Part shown: piece by piece, positions 12,205 to 22,899 of the stretch
Numbering within the stretch: the first letter of the stretch is position 1
Layout of the letters: each line of letters begins with the position of its first letter
From: Copromyces sp. CBS 386.78
Lineage: Eukaryota > Ascomycota > Sordariomycetes > Sordariales > Sordariaceae
Assembly (NCBI GenBank): GCA_030685235.1
Contig: MU839081.1
Coordinates: forward strand, 797,376 to 861,375
Direction: 5' to 3'
DNA: 64,000 nucleotides
Position numbers and translations under genes: made by a program
Notes under the pieces: model-generated
Seen by the model: only the letters and a program-made list of their open reading frames with translations
Told to the model about the DNA's origin: nothing
Databases searched by the model: none

Positions 12205-13739
12205 GAAAGTGTGTGACCAAGTGTGTTCAAATGCTTCCAGGATCATATCCTCGGTAAAAACAATTGCGGGGAGAGGAGGCATGTCTTCGAGCTATCAAAA
12301 AAAAAATTAAAAATTTCGGGGGTTCAACTGCAGTAAGACCGCAGGACCAGGACACATGCATTTTCCAACAAGCAGGTCATCGAATACCTAATCCCACTCT
12401 AGTGTTTCAAGCTGGGAAGGGAGGAAGGGTCCAGCTTAGGAATATCCTGTGTTGACCAAGTATTTTTCCAAAGAAAAGGTTACAGAGTATAGTAGCCCAA
12501 ACAATCGACGGTCGCTCCGCGCAGGGAATTTTGGACGATGAAACGTGGAGATGGACGTCAAGAGCTGAGAAGAAGCCTTTTTCGGCACCCCGACGTCCCT
12601 TGGCTGACTCTGTCCTATCGGTCCGTTGGGATTGGGCCAGCTAATCCGGCTTGCGTTGGTCGTGAGACCTATGGCGTTGAAGCCTAACGGCTAGAGGATC
12701 TACCGGCAATCTTTTCTTTGGAGGGGATCACAGAAACAATGACGCAAAGGCAACCCGGATTTTCAAACTTCCCCCAGCTTGTTTGGGACTTGGGTGTACT
12801 AGTTCTAGGTACTCCACTGAACCTCGGGGTCAAGTGTGCATTTTGAAACCCCCCAGCTCAAGTGGAAGTTGAAGGATCTTTCGATCACCGGCTTGGCGAA
12901 TGCAGTTCTTCGGTTTGGACGAGTGACGTGGCTTTGCACAAGAGCGTCATTATAGATCAATGCTGGTTTGTTTGTTAGTGCGAGACTCGCAACCTCTTCG
13001 GACCAGGGAGAAGACAAGGGATTCTGGCGCTCCTATTGGACCAAACTACACCAAAACCCGGCTAAGAAGGACGATTGATCGTGTCCCGCACACATGCCAC
13101 CAAAACTTGACTCCATTCCCAGCGGGCAATAACGAACCAAATGCTTTTCAGGCCAGAAGTCCCGCCTAGCCAGCCTGAATGTGGTGAAAGTACACTCCGT
13201 AAGTAGCGAGCTAACGAATAAACCAGGGGTCATATGTAAACAAAATGGGTGTATCCATAGGTACTAATGGAAAACCATGCACAGCATCCTGCCTGCACGC
13301 CGTGTTTCTCAGTGAGCCGGCCCTTAGTGGCTCCATTTTTTTCTTTTTCAGCTGCTGCAGCCAATTCCTGCTTTGTGCACATGGGCATACAAAAAGCTGC
13401 AAGATAAGGGCAGCGGGTGGACGAAATGGGAATGCCTTCACGCGTTTGATCGGCTTGATGCTTAGAAATAACCGAACGAAAGTGGAGAGGGGCAGGGCAA
13501 GTTGAGGCTCCGCGTGGACTGAAAAGTATGCACCGATTTTTTTTTCTTCTTTCTTTTTTTCTCTTATATATCTCAGATATTTATTAGGGGCCTAGTTCCT
13601 GCGTCTTCTCTCACTAGAGTTACTATCGCAATAGGGAAGAAAGGCAGGACCCTACTTCCAAGTCCTTAAGTTCACTTCATCACACTCCTTATTGACTAGT
13701 TCCAACACTATAACATCTCACATCTCACATCTGTCCCCC
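12205..13739. other. intergenic region and leader of the next gene
   Basis: No supported gene. The 20-bp string at 12,959-12,978 also occurs at 6936-6955. A pyrimidine-rich run at about 13,538-13,562 is followed by a TATA-like CTTATATATCTC near 13,561-13,572. From there to the ATG at 13,740 there is no other ATG, consistent with a promoter and a leader of about 150 nt for the downstream gene. Confidence 0.45.
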
Positions 13740-15298
13740 ATGCTCGTTAATATGGACCACCTTCACGTTCACGCCCACAAACACAAACTAGGACGGTTAC
13801 GTTCATGCCAAAAACTCAAAGAAGAAGACAATAAGAGGTTCAGCATAGCTTCGGGCCTCCTTCAACATTTCGTTGACCTTCCCGCCCCTGCACACGTCGT
13901 CCTGTCACCCGCCAAATCAACTTTCAGTCGGAATGGCGGCAACGGCAAATACCCAACCAGGCCAGCTCTCCCAGCAATTGCCACCATGAAGTTCTGGGAC
14001 AAGATATTTGCCCCAGCCATGCGAGCGCTGGCAGGAAAGCAACGACGGGGGCCTGTGTTGCCGCCGGGCTACGATATTCGGTCCAAGAGAAACTGGGCCG
14101 AGGTAGAGCAATGTCTCGAGAATGCGAGGCGGCGCTATGATGGGGATCTGAGGACACGCCGTGGCAGGTTTAAGAAGCACTGCCGCTGGATTGCTGAGCA
14201 TGGAGTGGTGGGAGTCCAGGCTCTGCGGTTCATCAAGGAGGTGGAATATGTGTCAGTTGTCATGGGTGTGGTGGAGGTGCTTGTTGAAGTAAGTCACCCA
14301 CATCTGATGCTGGCTTTCGAGAGGGGGACGAGGATGACGTCCAGGCTCCACGCTATCTCTACATTGGAACTCCTGGCTAATTCCAATGTCCTCGGTCATA
14401 GGCAGCATCAAGGGCAGCATCAGTTCGCGAGTCCGCCAGACTAAACCTCGATCCGAGAGAGCTCGAGCACGAATTTGCCCAGATTGAGATTCTGTTATCC
14501 GTCCATCCCAATGACAGGAACATCCAACAGGCCGCCATCCACCTTGTGGTGGCCATTTTCGAAGCCATTGAGGAGGGCATCAATTTCTTCATGAAGCACA
14601 AACGTGAGTCACCAGCCCGACTGATCACAACGCAAACATCACGGAGCAAATCTAACGGCGGAACCACCTGTAATAGGCAGGCGAGCATTTGAAGCCTTGG
14701 CTTTGGGAGATAAATACCAGCGAAGGCTCCTCGACAAGCTTGCCGGCATCAAGAAAAGCTGCGATCGGCTCAAGGAGACGGGGCTGCTCTCCCACATCTT
14801 TGTTACCATTCAGTCGTTGAGGAGGCTGCTCGACGGTAAGCGCTTGATAGGCTACGACGAATTCCCGCTCACCGAGGCTGATATCACGGATGATGTGACA
14901 GAGCGAGACACGAGGGAAATGCAACAACAACACCATTGTACGCAGCGCATGCAAGATCACGAGGGTACGTTAATTCTAAGATCTGCTCCTAATACTGTCC
15001 CGATCAAAGTCCAACAATCTGACCTTCCTATCCATTAACAGCGCGCCTCAGTCATTTAGAGGTCTTTTCTCAAAGTGTTGAAGTTGGGGTCGGATCCTTG
15101 GGCCACAAGCTTGAGTTTGGAGTCGCGCGAGCCTTGCGCTGCATCTCGTCGAGTGTCTGTCATATGCATGGCACAGAAGGACAACGCCCGCTCAGGTTGG
15201 AGCAAGAGGTGGAAGGACAGGACCACATCATCCAAGTCCTTTCCGAAATGAAAATGTTGGAGGATGACTCTGGTGACGAAAGTGAGGAGTCGGACTAA
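13740..15298 (+). CDS. hypothetical protein resembling the N-terminal domain of fungal NLR-like (NACHT) proteins
   Basis: Four exons, 13,740-14,288, 14,402-14,603, 14,677-14,964 and 15,042-15,298, with introns of 113, 73 and 77 nt (donors GTAAGT, GTGAGT, GTACGT), giving 431 aa. The joined frame is open throughout. The helical core (from about MKFWDKIF through FIKEVEYVSVVMGVVEVLVE, the IHLVVAIFEAIEEGINFFMKHK segment, then RRAFEALALGDKYQRRLLDKLAGIKKSCDRLK) resembles the DUF7708-like domain in front of NACHT in fungal STAND proteins. Here it stands alone: no P-loop, ankyrin or WD repeats follow, and the C-terminus is acidic (EDDSGDESEESD). The start at 13,740 is the first ATG after the TATA-like site; an ATG at 13,986 has a better context (GCCACCATGA) and would remove 82 residues. 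The family assignment is from memory of the pattern and is tentative. Confidence 0.7.
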
Positions 15299-15552
15299 AT
15301 GGGGCATGATCGTGAGCTAAATCTCTGGAAACCGGCATTGGCGTTTTGTTGTTTTGCTTCGGGGCTTCGGGTTTGGAAAGGGAAAATGGATGGGTAACAT
15401 GGCGAGGGCCGGTCCCCGTCACGAAGTTATGAGTGCGATTTGATATCTCTGGTCTTGGAGGTTTGGACGGAGTTGCGGAATATACCCGGTGCTTGGACAA
15501 GCTTCATCTCTCTCAAACCTCTTTAGGCCAAGGTCTGTGATTTGAGCAGTGA

Positions 15553-16555
15553 TCAACTCAAATGACACAGAGTAAATGTCTTTGCGGTAGGCCACAGCGA
15601 CGACTTGTGGGCTAACGCAATCGTGAGCTCTGCATCGCCGAGCTCCTTGCATCTCAAATAGATGCCTGACTCGGGGAATTTGTGTGTGTAGTCGTAACAG
15701 CCCATCCAGGTCAAAACCTCCTTGGCACAGGTAGAACAAGTTCGAGAGTCAGTGGTTCCGTAGGCAGCTTCGAAGACAGCATCGTCGTACACCTCGTCAG
15801 CCCAGAACCTTCTCCAAGTGTGGGTGTCAGGCTGGGGTGCCATGCGGATGCTTTCAATTTGGCCCTCTTCCCTGAACAGTGGGATTTCCCACTGCTCCAA
15901 GCCGACAGTAACTTTCGGAACTTGAGAGATGGTGCCCTTGTGTTCTTTCATGGCTTGGTCGAGGGCTGAAGAGAGCCGCTTGACATCAATGAGTTGATGG
16001 ACCTCGTAATATTCATCTGCAGTTGCTAATCCGGGTTGTTAGGTTGGAATTCCCAAAAAATGAGGAGTGGGTAGCCCACTTGCCGCCCTTTGTTTTGATT
16101 CCAGCCATAGTCGTCCATCTTACCCAGAAACTTTCGATCCAGTGTTCATCTCCATTGCAATGCTCAATCTCGAATGTGTGGTTACCCAGTCGCTTGAGTC
16201 TCCTTCCATGGGCCCAAACATGTTCCAAACCCCAACGGCAACGCCCCATGGCCTTTAGAGCATAGGCATGGCTGGTACACTGAATGATCTCCACACGCAG
16301 TGAACCGAAGTCATCCCCGGTGTGTAGAGCGAGTGACTGATGGAAGCCTTGATTCGACCAATTTTCAACTCTACTCCCCGTGATCGGGACTCCTGGAAGG
16401 TTCACGCGGCAGATGACTTCAAGCGTGGTGGCATCCAAAGGAAGAAGGGTGGTCGTGTTAGGATCTCCAAAATCCTCGTTCTTGCTCTGCGAAATTAGTG
16501 ACTTGTCGGGGGAAAAGGCTGCTTCAGCAACCTGGCCGTCGCCACCGGGATCCAT
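15553..16555 (-). CDS. unrecognised two-exon protein, family copy A (GC-AG intron)
   Basis: I do not recognise the function. Exons 16,084-16,555 and 15,553-16,016 give 311 aa. The 67-nt intron begins GCAAGT instead of GT and ends CTGCAG; a second in-frame acceptor TTAG would give 58 nt. No usable phase-1 GT exists near this point. Splicing is supported by copies B and C, which have a phase-1 GT-AG intron at the same place (after WVRWTT here, WVRFTT in B, WARVTR in C) and the same continuation (LSSALDQAMKEHKG here, LATALDKAMKDHEG in B). Shared blocks: LDATTLEVICRVNLP, QCTSHAYALKAM, and LWPTAKTFTL near the C-terminus. No signal peptide or membrane segment is seen, so it is probably intracellular. 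It is head to head with copy B across an assembly gap. Confidence 0.75.
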
Positions 16556-16812
16556 GGTCTGCGAGAAAGTGGAAGTCGTGTTGGCCGCTCGGAAAGAGGA
16601 GAGGTGATGTGTAGCGGGTGTCCTTAATTTATAGGGGCTCGATGAGGAAGTCGTGATAGTCGAGTAGTTGGACGTTGCGGAGGCGAAAAAGAGAAGTGTC
16701 GACGTGGAAAGGTGTTGAGAGAAAAGGAAGAGGGAAGTAGGAAGGTGCTCTAATTCTAGGTTTGTCGCTGCAGCTCGTCCCCAACCTCTGCCATCGTTTG
16801 GCCACAGGATTG

Positions 16813-16861
<49 letters not shown>

Positions 16862-17020
16862 GTTGTTTTTTTGGGGGGAATAAAATTAGGGGGAAAGCTA
16901 GTCGGAAAAACCCNNNNNNNNNNTCCAAAACATCTCTTTTTTTGTTTTATATTATTTGTTTTTTTATATTGTTTTTTAATAAAAAGCCTGTGGTTTTTTT
17001 TATATTTTTTTTTATTTATT

Positions 17021-17070
<50 letters not shown>

Positions 17071-17601
17071 TCTCTGTTCTTTCTTTCGAGCTATCTCATT
17101 TTCGGATAAGAGAAGGACGTACTACCCACGATGGTTAAGTGACGTTAGGTACTACATCTGGCCTGCCACGAAGTGCCAGGCAGCATAATTCAGCGCAGTC
17201 GCTCTATCCATCATTGGCAAGAGCAGGAGCAGATTACAAGAGCTTCTTTAGCTACCGTCCGCAAGTGGAAGGTGCCTTGAGCTTAGGCCCTCCCGTGGGC
17301 ATCTCTGACAACAAATTGAGGAAGGTACGATGAGAATCTGAAATGAGGAAGTGCGCAACCAGTGAGGTCTACGATGTGCACCTTGTACTTTCCTGGGGTC
17401 GCGAATAGTGGATACATCTTTCACTTTCCATTCATCATCCCACTCGCAGTTTTCTCCCAGGCGTAGCCAAATTCCCCCTCCTCTTCTCCTATCGCGCATC
17501 CACGACCACCTGTTCTGTCTTGTCGAGTAGGATCAGCGCTTTCCAACTGCTTACTGGGTCACTACCTGCAAAAGCGGTCTCGCTCAATCTCATTTCTGGC
17601 G
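16556..17601. other. divergent intergenic region between copies A and B, with assembly gap
   Basis: About 1 kb between two divergent paralogues. It contains an A-run of about 46 nt (16,813-16,858), a homopolymer-rich stretch, a run of 10 N at 16,914-16,923, more T/A-rich low-complexity sequence, and a second A-run of about 44 nt (17,025-17,068). Both promoters must lie here, but the middle cannot be trusted. Confidence 0.8.
16914..16923. other. assembly gap (10 N) flanked by homopolymer runs
   Basis: Ten N between 3'-AAAAACCC and TCCAAAAC. Both sides decay into long homopolymers (T7, G6, repeated T-runs, and the two long A-runs), as at low-quality contig ends. The true distance is unknown. 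Confidence 0.98.
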
Positions 17602-18711
17602 ATGTCGACGTCACCTGGCAAAGCTGAGCTCGATGAGCTGTTCGCCCCCTCTGTCGAATCTATGATTGCCAAGGGACAGCGCGAAGAATTTCCATGGAAT
17701 CGCGGCACGCTCACCACCCATCTCTCCTTGGATCCCACCACTCTTGAGGTTCTCTTTCGAGTCAACCTCCCAAAGGTCATTCTTCGGAGAGACTGCAATT
17801 TCGAGGAGGTGTTCTTCACGGACTACGGTTTTGGACGCACAATCAAGTTTACCTATCGACCACGCGACCAAACAAAGCCCGAGCTATCGCCAGGTAGACT
17901 ATGCCTGACAATCAGGCAGTGTGACGGCTACGTGAATGCTGTCAAGACAATGAGCGATGCTCTTCGAGGAAAAGATCGCAAGGCTAGGAATGAATACGAG
18001 CCCGCGAAAAGCTGGTATGGAAATTACAGTCTGGAGAACCGACAAGCAACGGCATTCATTTGGGTGCGGTTTACTACTGTAGTTGAGCTACGACACACTA
18101 TCCCTGAAGGTTAGTCCAGTAATACCCACCGTGTCCGAGGGAACAAAAGCTCTAGATATTGACCATTGAACAAATCTCCAGGTTCCGGCACCGGCGTGGT
18201 GATCGACGTTAGAGGACTCGCGACAGCACTCGACAAAGCCATGAAAGACCACGAAGGGCCTACATCAACTGTTCCGAAGGGCTGCATTTATGGTGCATCT
18301 ATCCCAGCCCGGTTCACTGTCGACAAAATGGAGCTTTTGAGTTTTGAATTCAGCCCTAGTACCGATTCCCACAGAGAGTTCGTTGTAAAACAGGAGGAGA
18401 TGGCATATGAGGTTAACAAAACTTTCAACCACAGGCCCGTCGAGGGTATAACGGCATCAGGTAATCTGGAAAACCAGCTTCAGATAACCTGTCGGAAGGT
18501 GAAAGCAAAAGCACAGCTGGTCATTCGAATTGCTCACCAAACTTCGATGTGGCCTACCGAGAGGGTGTTTGAGTTACAATGTTTCAGTCGTTTTGAGGGA
18601 TCCGACACCGACGAGAAACCAGATTGCCTTAAGAGCTTAGGGAGCTTGGAGAGCCTGGAGAGCTTAGATAGCTTGGGAAGCAATCCCAAAGACGAGCCAG
18701 CTAGTTCCTAA
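17602..18711 (+). CDS. unrecognised two-exon protein, family copy B
   Basis: Function not recognised. Exons 17,602-18,109 and 18,182-18,711, with a 72-nt intron (GTTAGT...CCAG, phase 1), give 345 aa. It is the most complete member of the A/B/C family. Blocks: LDPTTLEVLFRVNLPKV, QCDGYVNAVKTM, FIWVRFTTVVEL just before the intron, then LATALDKAMKDHEG, a variable middle (KMELLSFEFSP) and TSMWPTERVFELQCFSRF. The C-terminus ends in an imperfect Ser/Leu repeat (LGSLESLESLDSLGS), absent from A. No signal peptide or membrane span is seen. The start is the first ATG of the open frame; the leader is CT-rich. It is divergent from A and in tandem with broken copy C. Confidence 0.8.
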
Positions 18712-19846
18712 AGGCTGTCAGCTTAGGTCTACGGGGTCATGGAAGATGGCGGAAGAAGAGCAGATCACCATTTACGATGGGAATAGAACGAGCTGCAGTT
18801 TCTTGGGCTGGATAATTTCACAGGAAATGACGCTACTCTGAATGGATTTAGGCATGTATTGCTCCGCAAGGACGTCGTATGTAGCTGCGGATGAAAACTG
18901 AAATGGGAGACTGAAGTGAGTGAATAACCAGACTGAGACGGGCTTCCCTCGACGAGACGACAGAGCAAGTTGCAGACCAACAAACGGCAAGTTTGGATTG
19001 TTTATGACATGGGGACGTGTCTGACAAGATGATGCTGAGATTTAATAAACAAGATACGGCGTAAAATTAGCGCAGATACCTCAAGCTCGTTTGGCCACTC
19101 GTCTTCAGGTGAAGATAACACTGCGCTAGCTGGAGACCTTCTCGCCAGGAAAGACACGGGAGGAGAAACCGGGTTCGTTCGTTCGGTGGGATTGCTGGAT
19201 AAGGGGAGTTCTATCTTGAAGCAGAATGAAATGAACTTCCGACTGGAGTTCAGTATCGTTAAAGTGTTTGCAATATCGCGGGCCATCAGGCAGCAAAGTC
19301 TCGCACTGAATTCGCGAGTCGTCGGATTAGATCAGTAGTTGAGATAAAAAGAGAGAGTTTGTTTCTTGTTCAGGGTCAGTAAGCGAGTGGCATAGATGGA
19401 TGAAAGATCCTAGACAACGAACGAACCTAGTCTCTCCAGAGAACTTTCATCCCTTCCCAGTCGGTGTTCGAGACGTTTGCGCCGACTACGTACCTCTGTC
19501 TCTGCTTTCACTTGAGCAGATTGGACCAGGCAGATGTGGTTCAAGGATGGATCAACCTCTCACTCATCCAGTATAAGTATCTCCCTCACCCATGCGAGAG
19601 AACCCTGATTTTTCTCCTTCTACATCTCAGCTTCCTCTCAGCACTCCTCTCCAAGAGGTTCTCTCAGAGAAGTCCTCTCGTACAACAACATCGACGGACA
19701 TCATCGCCCCGGCCTCACTGACTGGCTAGTCGCTTCGGCAACGTGCCGCCCCTCCACAATATCGACGGACATTCTCACTCCAGCCTCACTCTCCAACTAG
19801 TCCTTGCGGCAACGTACCGCCACCTCTCCATCGCCATTTGCCAACA
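18712..19846. other. spacer between copies B and C, with a duplicated leader segment
   Basis: No supported gene. About 19,687-19,750 and 19,757-19,822 are two imperfect tandem copies (period about 70 bp) sharing ATCGACGGACAT at the left and GGCAACGT[G/A]CCGCC at the right. They lie directly upstream of copy C and would be in its leader. Confidence 0.5.
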
Positions 19847-20484
19847 ATGTCAAGACGATACCCCAAAGCTGAAGTTGCTCAGCTGCTTGGCCCCGTCGAA
19901 GCCATCATTGCAAGGGGCTAGAATGAAGATTTCCCTGATGGTCACAAATGCCGCGTCACTCACCTTTCCTTGGATCCTGACACTCTCCAGGCCATCTGCT
20001 CCATGAACCTTCCCAAGGCTTTTGTTTCCCGCGACGATGACCAACTGGATTTCTTTGACAAAGGTGTTACGCAAATACTTTGGTTGAGTCGCACCAAAAG
20101 GATTCATTCAGGCCTGGGGAACAACATCTACTGGACAAAGGTAACGGTTGCTCAGTGCAAAAGCTACGTCAATGCCATCAAGGTAATGAAGGGGGCGATC
20201 CCGAGCACAGACAATGAATACAGACCTATGAACGACAACAGGCTGCGAAACTATGGTCTTGAGTCCGCTGATGGATCGAGGCTTCTCTGGGCTCGAGTTA
20301 CTAGAGTTCTCGAGTTCAGTATTTCAGATAAGGACTGTGGTAAGTGGTTTCCGGAATCTTGGTAGGCTGAGCAGGATTAGGTAACTGATTCTTATTACCA
20401 TAACCAGTCGACTGCACATCTCCTTGGATAGACTTAGGACGGATTGCTTCAGCGCTTGACAAAGCCATGAAAGAACATAAATGA
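19847..20484 (+). pseudogene. broken family copy C
   Basis: A clear homologue of copy B with inactivating changes. Exon 1 is 19,847-20,339, then a 68-nt intron (GTAAGT...CCAG, phase 1, same position as in A and B), then exon 2 from 20,408. The frame starts MSRRYPKAEVAQLLGPVEAI and meets TAG at 19,919-19,921 where B has CAG, a C-to-T change in CpA context. Further on come LDPDTLQAICSMNLPKA, QCKSYVNAIKVM and LLWARVTRVLEF. Exon 2 reads IASALDKAMKEHK and stops at TGA (20,482-20,484), about 120 residues before the position expected from B. A short frame-shifted continuation (about 20,483-20,602, with SACFELFPKIRKEM) may be residue of the missing C-terminus. A shorter product from the ATG at 20,003 is possible in principle. 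Confidence 0.75.
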
Positions 20485-22387
20485 TGGCTAAAGTATTGGG
20501 CGTTACGAACCTCTCCAGAGTTAGCAATGCAACATCTGCATGCTTTGAGCTTTTTCCCAAAATTCGGAAAGAAATGAAAGCGGACTATCCCGCTCGATGA
20601 CGACCAGAACGAGGGAGGCTCCTTGTCCCGGTCTCATTAAGACTCTCTGGAGGTCTGACAGTCTATATCGTAACTATGGGAGCAAGTCGGCCGTGAACTT
20701 GGAACCTATGTCTTGCAAAGACTTGGCGATGAGGAAATGTTGCATCTGGCATCCACTTATCTCCAGAAATGCACTTGAGTGAGCGTGCCAACCATCGGTC
20801 TATATTCTCCAGATCCGTTTGAATTGCCGCGTGGTTTCATTTCTCGAAAACAACAACCGGGAGACTCGGTAGGCACATAGGCAAGGCGAAGCACAGTCTT
20901 TCGTATTTCGTCACCCGTCCGACACCTGCCTATCAGCAATGGATGGATGGGTAAAAGTTTGAGACATCCGTCGGACAATCTGCACGAATCTGGGGAATGT
21001 CAAGGGGTTCGGAGCAGTAAATGTAACGGCTTGGCGAATTGTCTGTATTCGAGTCGGGCTACATCGTGAGATGAGCTGACCGGGCGCGGTGGTGACGGCA
21101 GCCATGTACATGGCGGACTGCTTGAGCTTGGCGTTCGGTGGCCGGTTTCATAATGAACTTGATGTCGCGCCTAAAGGTGAGGTAAGTAGTAGTAATATCA
21201 AGTGTGTGCCAGTGTTGGAACGAGAAGAAATGGGGGAGAGGGAAGGAGGAAGAACAAAAGGGGGAGAAGAAAAGGGGAAAAGAAAAGGGGCGCGAAGAAA
21301 AAGGGGGAGAAGAAAAAGGGGGCCCCGGGATGGGGAGAATGTACGGGTTAGGGTTAATAATTATTCAAACGAACTGAAGTCGGATTGGAATTTCCAGCAA
21401 CCCACTTTCGGCTCGTCGAACCTTCAGGGGCGGCCGGCATCAGCGGTTTCCGTGATAGAGCTTGGTTTCCGCGTAGACTTTGAAGAGTCAAAGAGGAATA
21501 TGGTGCGGTCGTGATTGACGTTGTCGTGGCTTCGGATGTTGCGGACGGGCTATCAGATTTGCCATGCTGGCGTTCGTCTCCCAATTCCGATCTTGCTCTG
21601 AGAGCTGTGGCGCAACCATCTAGTCGACGCATCCTCAGTTCATGGATGCCCAGCAAGTTGTGGATTCCTTGGCCTAATCGTTTGTCGACTGCTGTATCGC
21701 ATCGCTGGATCGCTGGATCGCTGTGCTACTCCAAGTTTGCGTCAGTCAGGTTTTGTCCACATCACTGTCGACGCGCACAACGTCTCTTGGCAGGTAGGCA
21801 TTGCGCGACTCGAGAGTAGTTGTGAAGAGTCGAGGGGGAAAGATGTGATATTACCTCCTGTCGGTGACCTGGCTTTGGACGGCGAGATTGCAAACATCAA
21901 AGTCCGTACCCCTTTGAGCGTTCACTTGTCAATATTGGGGCCAAGTCGTGTCAGGCAGACCCATGGTCGGTATTACCCGTGTGAGTAAGATCATCATGAT
22001 AATGGAAGGTTGAACTGCGCCCTTGAAGCCGCGTATGACCCCTGATGGCATTGTTATCTTGGGACATTGCGTTTTTCGGGGCCTCGCAGGGCAGAGTTGA
22101 GGACCCTGGACGATGGAGCGATCTCGCGGTGGTTAATCTGCCAAGCCAAGCCAAGCCAAGCCCCTTCTTGGCGCTTCATATGTGGTTTGGGACCAAGACT
22201 TTTGGCGGTTGCCAGTGGTTTGAAGCTGTGTGAAGCTGTGTGAGGCTGTGAAACTGGCTGCGGAGTTGTCATGGTCGGGCTGCCGTGTGGAAGACGGGAC
22301 CTTGCAAGACGGAAGTATCAAGGTTTGTACGACGTGCAAGGCAACGAAGAAGCTGTAATGTATTAAGTTACTAAGTTTGGAAAGAAT
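20485..22387. other. gene-free border between the gene region and the transposon block
   Basis: Normal base composition but no recognisable gene; the longest frames (21,089-21,514 and 21,511-21,819) show no domain. Notable sequence: a purine-only-like G/A-rich run at about 21,222-21,332, two telomere-type hexamers (GGGTTAGGGTTA) at 21,345-21,356, four CCAAG units at 22,141-22,160, and GAAGCTGTGT repeats near 22,223-22,250. The string TGTAATG at 22,354 could be the end of the copia LTR that continues at 62,008. Confidence 0.5.
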
Positions 22388-22396
22388 GTGTAGAAA
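22388..22396. repeat. 9-bp target-site duplication, left (MULE)
   Basis: GTGTAGAAA directly abuts the left terminal inverted repeat and recurs exactly at 61,999-62,007 next to the right one. Nine bases is the duplication length typical of Mutator-like elements. Confidence 0.9.
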
Positions 22397-22505
22397 CGAA
22401 AAGGTTAGCTAGGTAGACTAAAAATGATCGCTAGGTAGACTAAACCCACTTTTACGCTAAATAAGCCGCCCAGCCGCCCAGCCGCGCCAGCACACCGTAT
22501 ACATC
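22397..22505 (+). repeat. MULE left terminal inverted repeat
   Basis: 109 bp, starting CGAAAAGGTTAGCTAGGTAG. It matches the reverse complement of 61,890-61,998 with four differences. Three of them are A here against G there in TpG context, so the left copy has taken more RIP. It contains an internal duplication (GCT[A/G]GGTAGACTAAA, twice). Confidence 0.93.
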
Positions 22506-22899
22506 GCTACCCAACCTCGTCGTCGTCGCGCGTTCTATTAGCGATCGTTAGCTATACTACGCAATTGAATAAAGCTATCGCAAGACCTTATCTACCGTTG
22601 TACAATATTTTTAAGCGAATATTTCGTTATCTTTATTGTTTTTTCGTAGAATATTATTTTTTCGTAGAGTATTATCGAATTCGCTATATTGTACTATATT
22701 GTATACAAATCGCATTCGCGTATTTAATTCGGTAAGTTAGCCTCATATCCGACTAGAAATAATTAGCACTAATGGGACTTTACTAAAATCCCTAGCTAAA
22801 ATACCATTAACTCCAACTCGAGCGGTTACTCCTCAACAGAGCACGATTCCCCTTACTAAAATCTAATTGCTATTAATCCGCCGTCGCCGCTAGCTATCG

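Noticed and set aside
21345..21356. Interstitial telomere
   Set aside because: Only two hexamers; too short to claim as a telomeric tract.
21089..21514. Possible 141-aa gene
   Set aside because: It runs through the purine tract and gives Lys/Arg/Gly low complexity with no domain or promoter.
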